Shown in pieces: positions 59,175 to 64,000 of a stretch of 64,000 nt of DNA; position 1 is the first letter of the stretch, and the number at the start of each line of letters is the position of its first letter. The translations under genes and the position numbers were made by a program. Below the pieces are notes generated by a model that made no database searches, was not told the origin of the DNA, and saw only the letters and a program-made list of their open reading frames with translations. This stretch comes from Oscillospiraceae bacterium (GTDB lineage: Bacteria > Bacillota > Clostridia > Oscillospirales > Ruminococcaceae): contig JAGAKZ010000030.1 in NCBI GenBank assembly GCA_017848115.1, positions 1 to 64,000 on the forward strand, given 5' to 3'.

Positions 59175-61496
59175 ATGGATAATAAAAACAAAAAATCTGA
59201 TAAAGTGAAAACCGTTATAACTTCACTTCTTGGTCTTAAAACAGTAAACGACAATCAATATGTTGTTGGCGAACTTAAACGTATGGCAGAGCGTATGAAT
59301 GACGAGATATTCAGAATAGCCGTAGTAGGTGAGTTCAGTTCGGGAAAGTCAACTTTTATAAATGCACTGATCGGAAAGGATATCCTTTCACACGCTCGCC
59401 GTGAAACAACTGCAGCGATCACCTATATAAGAAATGTTTCGGCAAGTGACAGCAATTGCGGAAAAGTAATAATAGAATTTCGTGACGGAAGTCAGAAGAT
59501 GCTTGATGATTTTGCACAGATAAAAGACTATACCACAGCACAGAGCGATAACAGTGTTGCCGAAAAAATAAAATCCGTAACTGTCTATGTAAATTTTCTT
59601 GGCAGTGATGCACCTATTCTGGTCGTTGATACTCCCGGACTTAACGGTATAGCCAAGCATCACCGTGAGATAACTATCGAAGAGATGAAGAAAGCACATA
59701 CCTGTATCTATCTGCTTTCCTCTACCGGAATATCAAAATCAGATGTTGATTTTATACGCATACTTAATGACTATCAGTCAACTTTTCTTTTTCTGCAGAA
59801 CTTCATAGACGACCTTTCTTTGTCAGAGGGCGATTCGGCAGAGAGTAAAACAAGAGAAGATGACAGGATAATCCGTGAAAGCATTCTTGGGGAAGAAAAA
59901 ACTTTTAACTACAAAGTTATAGGAATATCGGCATTAAAAGCGCTCGCCTCAAAAGATCGTTCTATCACAAAGCTTTATTCAAAAGATTACAGGGAACTGA
60001 CAGACGCAGATCGTCCCAGATTGTATAAAGAATCAAACTTTTCTGAGCTTGAACAGCATCTTCGCAGATTGATCGAAACAGAGGAATACAAATCAGTTAT
60101 AGTTGACTCTGTAAAGAGAAGACTGACAATAGTACTTGAGGGACTACTCGGACAGCTAGATGAAGAACAGAAGTTCAATATTCAGATGCGTGAACAGGAC
60201 GAGGGAACAAAGCGAATCAATGTCGCAAAAGCTATTATAGAAAAGATGGACAATACCGTAGGCGATCGTGAGAGAAAACTCAGAAATTTCATAAAGAGTA
60301 CATCAGATAAACAACAGATGTTGCTTGAAAAAGATATGAAAGTGAAGATCAACAGTTTATATGATGAGATCTGTAAAGATATTGATGATAAGATACCTGA
60401 TTATCAGTCTTTTAAAGATTTTATGAAAAATTATGACATGAGTCCGCCAAGGTACTACGGTGAAATGATAAGCGAAAAGATAAACTATGATATTATTCCC
60501 GAAATTAAGGATACTGCAAATTTGTTCCTCAATCATATATACGAACTTGCTATAGAACGTATTGAAAGTTATTCAAATGTTGCAGTAAGAACAACCAAGA
60601 AAAGTTTTAATGTCGGAGAACTTACAGAATCATTTCAGATGGAAGAAACCGAGAGCATCAGTAATATAGAATCAATGGAGTATAAATGCAAAAACCTGAA
60701 AAACAGCATAGATCTGCTTCGAAGAAAAAATGCAGATCGGGAGAAAAATCTATCTGCTGCAAAAGAAGTGGAACAAAGAATAAACGGAATGATAAGTGAT
60801 TTTAACTATGAAAAGCAGAGAGCAGTCTCAAGTCTTGGAAGTCGTCCCGAAGCACTAGAATGGAAAACATCGAAGACGGTTTGGGTTTCAAGAGGTGGTC
60901 CGATAAGAGATCGGATTTTTGGGAAAATAGAAAAAACAGTTTATGACTATCATACAGATGACTCTGCCGGTGAAGAATGGGATAAACGAATAAGAGAAAA
61001 ACTTGATGAGTTTCGCCCGAAAGAACGAGAGCTTAATAATCTTCTTTCCGATGCAAGAAGTAAATCCGATTCTATTTCAGATGATATTTATAATAATAAC
61101 AATCAGATAAAAAAGGCTGAAAAAGAGATAGAGTTTTTTAACCAACAGATACAGATACAAAAAGAAATATATCAGAATGAAGTAAAACTCAGTCAGAGTA
61201 AATTCTGTGACAGACAGAAAAGTCTGTTAAAAAACGATATACATTACAAAATGCTCGAAATCGGGGAAAAAGGCAGTACGGTCTCATATCTTACAGAATA
61301 TATCCGCAAAGTTTTTAGTCAGAATGAAATCATGATCGAAGATATCGGTATAGAAGAACTAAGAAAGGCTCTTTCAGGACAAAAAGCGGAATACGAACGC
61401 CTTATCAGTGAAAATACCGACAGTCTTGAAAAAAGATATCAGATAAATGAATCCGATCTTAAAGTTATAAGGTTGATTTATAACGATATTGCATAA
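59175..61496 (+). CDS. Dynamin-like GTPase, first of three
   Basis: A 773-residue protein. G domain: G1 GEFSSGKS (52-59), G2 Thr in RRETTAAITYIRN (78-79), G3 DTPGLNG (152-158). A canonical G4 [T/N]KxD is not visible (the position reads LQNFIDDLS). The rest is long helices of the stalk/bundle type (about 300-760), with a Tyr/Pro-rich middle (DMSPPRYYGEMISEKINYDII). No TM segment or PH domain is present. Bacterial dynamin-like proteins bend, tubulate or repair membranes, and some act in antiphage defence. It starts six bases after the coiled-coil gene; a second and third GTPase follow. Confidence 0.8.
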   Translation: MDNKNKKSDKVKTVITSLLGLKTVNDNQYVVGELKRMAERMNDEIFRIAVVGEFSSGKSTFINALIGKDILSHARRETTAAITYIRNVSASDSNCGKVIIEFRDGSQKMLDDFAQIKDYTTAQSDNSVAEKIKSVTVYVNFLGSDAPILVVDTPGLNGIAKHHREITIEEMKKAHTCIYLLSSTGISKSDVDFIRILNDYQSTFLFLQNFIDDLSLSEGDSAESKTREDDRIIRESILGEEKTFNYKVIGISALKALASKDRSITKLYSKDYRELTDADRPRLYKESNFSELEQHLRRLIETEEYKSVIVDSVKRRLTIVLEGLLGQLDEEQKFNIQMREQDEGTKRINVAKAIIEKMDNTVGDRERKLRNFIKSTSDKQQMLLEKDMKVKINSLYDEICKDIDDKIPDYQSFKDFMKNYDMSPPRYYGEMISEKINYDIIPEIKDTANLFLNHIYELAIERIESYSNVAVRTTKKSFNVGELTESFQMEETESISNIESMEYKCKNLKNSIDLLRRKNADREKNLSAAKEVEQRINGMISDFNYEKQRAVSSLGSRPEALEWKTSKTVWVSRGGPIRDRIFGKIEKTVYDYHTDDSAGEEWDKRIREKLDEFRPKERELNNLLSDARSKSDSISDDIYNNNNQIKKAEKEIEFFNQQIQIQKEIYQNEVKLSQSKFCDRQKSLLKNDIHYKMLEIGEKGSTVSYLTEYIRKVFSQNEIMIEDIGIEELRKALSGQKAEYERLISENTDSLEKRYQINESDLKVIRLIYNDIA

Positions 61497-61546
61497 CAAT
61501 GATATTCAAGAGGAAATCAATAAATATACAGAGGTGAAAAAAGTTT

Positions 61547-63850
61547 ATGAACAATGAAAAACAAGAATTTTTGGAGAGAAAAGAGAGAGTAATGTGTTCT
61601 CTTACACAGGCAATAGATTTTCTGAGAGACAACTCTTTTGAGAAGGAAGCATCTGTACTTGAAGCACAGTATGAAAATCTGAAAAACGAAGAATTTGTCA
61701 TAACTATCGTCGGAGAATTCAGCAGTGGTAAATCCTATCTTCTCAACGCTCTTATGGGTGACAAACTTCTGCCGTCATACAGCGGTGAGGCAACAGCGGC
61801 AATAAATTTTCTGCGTCACACCAAAAAATCCCTGAGCGGAAAAGCAGGTTGTGTATACTACAAAGACGGAACTATAGAAGAATTTGATAATGCTGATGAA
61901 GAAACTATAACCAGATATGCCTGCACAAGAGCAGGAGATGACGTAACAACGGATATTGACCATATTGATATATTTCTTGAAAACAGATTTTTAGAGGACA
62001 ATGTAACTCTGGTCGATACTCCCGGGTTGAACGGAATAAAATCAGGACTTGCCGATCTTACCAGACAGCAGATAGAAAGATCGAGTGCGAGCATATTTAT
62101 GTTCAATGCAAGACGTCCCGGTTCAAAGACTGATTTTGAGGCACTTTCTATGCTCAGAAAAAAGGTAGACAGTATTTTTCTTGTTCTGAACGCTGTTGAT
62201 CTTGTTGATGAGTCAAACGGTGAATCTGTAGAATCTATTATTCAGACTCTTGAAGATGAGTATAGAAAAGATTTCCCCGATGATAAAAAACTGACTAAAT
62301 TTCATCCGGTTTCAGCTAAAATGGCACTTGTCGGAAGAAGTCCCAAAAAGATCGAGTTTGTAGGTCGTACTGATTTTACAGCTGAAGAGAAGGAAAGATA
62401 TATTAAAGAATCAGGTATGCCTGAGTTTGAAGATTATTTGTTTAAGTATCTGACCAAGGGGCCGAAAGGGCGACAGATTCTTTTAGCGCCTGCTGTTCAG
62501 CTCAACGAACAGCTCGAATGTGTGGGTGATGCGCTTGAAAACGAGCAGAGAATTCTCAGCGGAAGTACGGATGTTGCACGACTTGATGAAATCTGCAGTG
62601 AGCTTGAAAAAACAGTTCAGAGTCTGGAAGAACGCATGGAGAAGGATAAAAACAGGATATCCTCTGAAATAAAAGATATAGAAAAAACTTTCAAAGAAGA
62701 ACTTGAAGCCGAATCAGGATATTTTTCAAATCATTATATTGATAAGATAAATAACTTTATCGACATAGATGAAATTATGCCTGATAATATATGCAAGGCT
62801 ATCAGCAAATCATTAAACAATATTGTTTCAGACGCTTTTAAAAATTACAGCAGACAGTTCGAAGAAATGATCATTGATTACAACAAAGAAATTAATGATG
62901 AGCTGGCAGATATGATAAATATGGAGGACTTTAAGTTACCGCAGTTAAAGCAGATAGAGCTGACCAGCTTTGAATCAGGTGTTGAAGAGTATGAAAGACA
63001 ACTTGCTTTGATGAGGGAAGAAAGCAATAAGCTTGAGAGTGAAATGGAAAAAGCCGAAGAGCAGAGTATTCAGGCAAGAAAACTTGCTCAGGACCGAAGA
63101 AGGATAGAGCGAAAAATAGAAAGTTATGAAGAAGAGATGCGTTCCTATAAAAAAGAAGCTATGTTGAGTATGCCAAATCTTGTGAAAAAAACGGAGTCTT
63201 ATGTCGAAAGAGTTGATCGTGATGGATTTTTGGGCAAATTCGCTGATTTTGTCGTTGGCAGACAAGCTGTAACAATGACAAGAGATATTATTGATTCAAC
63301 TGCACGAGATGCATATAAAAAGCAAATGGACGAAAATTTGTCTGACTATAACAGAGAGATAAGTTCACTTCAGTCTCAGGCAGACAGATACAGGGGAACC
63401 GATCCTGAACTGGCTGAAAAAATCGAGCGTGATCTACAGAGAAAATTCAAAGAAAAACGTCAGGCAGAACTTGAATATCAGAAAGAATTTGCTGAAAAGA
63501 TCAAAGAAACATGTGCCAGACAGCTCAGAGTTCAAAAGGAAGAAGTAATTGAATATATTCATGAAACAGTACGTGAAATAGTAAAGGAAGCCGAAAATTA
63601 TTTTAAAGCAGGACGTAAAGCACGTACAGATGTTGTTATAACTCTTTTGACACGTTCACTGAAAAAACAGATAGATGAAAAATGTGAAGAAATTAAAACA
63701 CTGAAAAAACAGGCAGTTATGCAGGAAAATGAACGTGAAGAGAGAATTGCACAGATAGGCACTTTGACAAAGACACTGGGTGGGTTGAGAATACAGGCGC
63801 TTGATCTTAAAGATGAACTTGAAGCAATTGAGGAATATATCATAGAATAA
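61547..63850 (+). CDS. Dynamin-like GTPase, second of three
   Basis: A 767-residue protein. G1 GEFSSGKS (56-63), G2 Thr in GEATAAINFLR, G3 VDTPGLNGIK (Asp157) and a diverged G4 LNAVD (about 213-217). Long helical stalk (about 330-760) contains a short hydrophobic, glycine-rich patch (FLGKFADFVVGRQAV at about 560-575) that could be a membrane-binding paddle. Pairs of different adjacent dynamin-like proteins often form hetero-oligomers (as in LeoABC or Cj DLP1/2), so this and the previous gene are likely partners. GAGGTG at 61531-61536 precedes the ATG. Confidence 0.8.
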   Translation: MNNEKQEFLERKERVMCSLTQAIDFLRDNSFEKEASVLEAQYENLKNEEFVITIVGEFSSGKSYLLNALMGDKLLPSYSGEATAAINFLRHTKKSLSGKAGCVYYKDGTIEEFDNADEETITRYACTRAGDDVTTDIDHIDIFLENRFLEDNVTLVDTPGLNGIKSGLADLTRQQIERSSASIFMFNARRPGSKTDFEALSMLRKKVDSIFLVLNAVDLVDESNGESVESIIQTLEDEYRKDFPDDKKLTKFHPVSAKMALVGRSPKKIEFVGRTDFTAEEKERYIKESGMPEFEDYLFKYLTKGPKGRQILLAPAVQLNEQLECVGDALENEQRILSGSTDVARLDEICSELEKTVQSLEERMEKDKNRISSEIKDIEKTFKEELEAESGYFSNHYIDKINNFIDIDEIMPDNICKAISKSLNNIVSDAFKNYSRQFEEMIIDYNKEINDELADMINMEDFKLPQLKQIELTSFESGVEEYERQLALMREESNKLESEMEKAEEQSIQARKLAQDRRRIERKIESYEEEMRSYKKEAMLSMPNLVKKTESYVERVDRDGFLGKFADFVVGRQAVTMTRDIIDSTARDAYKKQMDENLSDYNREISSLQSQADRYRGTDPELAEKIERDLQRKFKEKRQAELEYQKEFAEKIKETCARQLRVQKEEVIEYIHETVREIVKEAENYFKAGRKARTDVVITLLTRSLKKQIDEKCEEIKTLKKQAVMQENEREERIAQIGTLTKTLGGLRIQALDLKDELEAIEEYIIE

Positions 63851-63867
63851 GCGGTGGTGAAAAATAT

Positions 63868-64000
63868 ATGAACAAAAACCTTGAAGAACTTATAGAAATA
63901 AGTGACTATCTTGGAGATATTGATTCTTCAGCGTTACTTCACACCATGAGTCAGACGCTTCTGGCAGGAAATTATGTACTTACAGTTATGGGGCAGTTTT
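63868..64000 (+). CDS. Start of a third dynamin-like GTPase (cut by window end)
   Basis: Starts at ATG 63868, 17 bases after the second GTPase, with GGTGGTG upstream. The 44 visible residues end ...YVLTVMGQF. In the two previous genes the same position reads as a strand leading to GEFSSGKS, so MGQF is the beginning of G1 of a third GTPase. The rest lies beyond the window. Confidence 0.6.
   Translation, partial: MNKNLEELIEISDYLGDIDSSALLHTMSQTLLAGNYVLTVMGQF

Overview
The window looks like a chromosomal stretch of a fibre-degrading Ruminococcus (Bacillota, Oscillospiraceae). The evidence is AT-rich DNA, Gram-positive Shine-Dalgarno sites and sigma-A promoters. There are also dockerin modules on two secreted proteins, a CBM22/CE15 glucuronoyl esterase, a GH5 mannanase, a GH94 cellobiose phosphorylase and a cohesin-like module on a putative anti-sigma factor. 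Species cannot be fixed from sequence reading alone.

Layout. 1-2.2 kb: the tail of an AAA-ATPase-like/PD-(D/E)XK protein and three AT-rich membrane proteins. 2.4-5.6 kb: GH5 mannanase without a signal peptide, and secreted dockerin-bearing CE15 esterase. 5.7-9.2 kb (minus): pyruvate:ferredoxin oxidoreductase. 9.5-12.8 kb: ABC exporter pair, a candidate small RNA and a lipoprotein. 13.1-18.1 kb: housekeeping run rsmE, Asp/Cys-rich membrane protein, recA, recX, rimO, pgsA. 18.1-20.3 kb (minus): ECF sigma factor with a transmembrane anti-sigma-like protein carrying an extracellular cohesin-like domain. Two copies of a matching bipartite promoter flank this operon. 20.5-30.2 kb: DUF1538 membrane protein with a tandem PII-like protein, T-box-controlled cysE-cysS, two cyclophilin-like proteins, murA, WalJ-like hydrolase, rlmH. 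30.3-38.7 kb: accessory region with a dockerin-bearing metallopeptidase, a group II intron remnant, a solute-binding protein remnant, an AAA/PD-(D/E)XK protein, a beta-propeller-like/solute-binding fusion lipoprotein, and a DUF3791-DUF3990-DUF3791 cassette. A repeated hairpin (and in two places a hairpin plus promoter) separates these genes. 38.8-45.3 kb (minus): GH94, aldose epimerase, small membrane proteins, nrdR, TIM-barrel epimerase, zeta-like kinase. 45.5-47.1 kb: two-component system.

47.1-64 kb is a defence-island-like block. It holds a NACHT NTPase (minus), a tyrosine recombinase flanked by a 15-bp direct repeat, and then one long plus-strand gene run that continues past the window end. 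That run is: small Cys-rich protein; ZorA-like MotA/TolQ/ExbB channel with a very long helical tail; ZorB-like OmpA/MotB protein; an unknown helical protein; an Hsp70/actin-fold ATPase with a 250-residue N-terminal extension; a coiled-coil protein with ten 14-residue repeats; and three consecutive dynamin-like GTPases (the third cut by the window edge). No ZorC, ZorD or ZorE gene is recognisable in the window. I regard this Zorya-type motor joined to a chaperone-fold ATPase and dynamin-like GTPases as the most interesting system here. The cohesin-sensing sigma/anti-sigma pair is second.

How genes may work together (inference): dockerin enzymes are exported to a cellulosome, cellobiose is phosphorolysed by GH94 in the cytosol, and the cohesin-tipped anti-sigma protein could report extracellular dockerin occupancy to the ECF sigma factor. 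In the 51-64 kb operon, a proton-driven membrane motor could signal through its cytoplasmic tail to the Hsp70-like and dynamin-like proteins to act on membranes or invading DNA.
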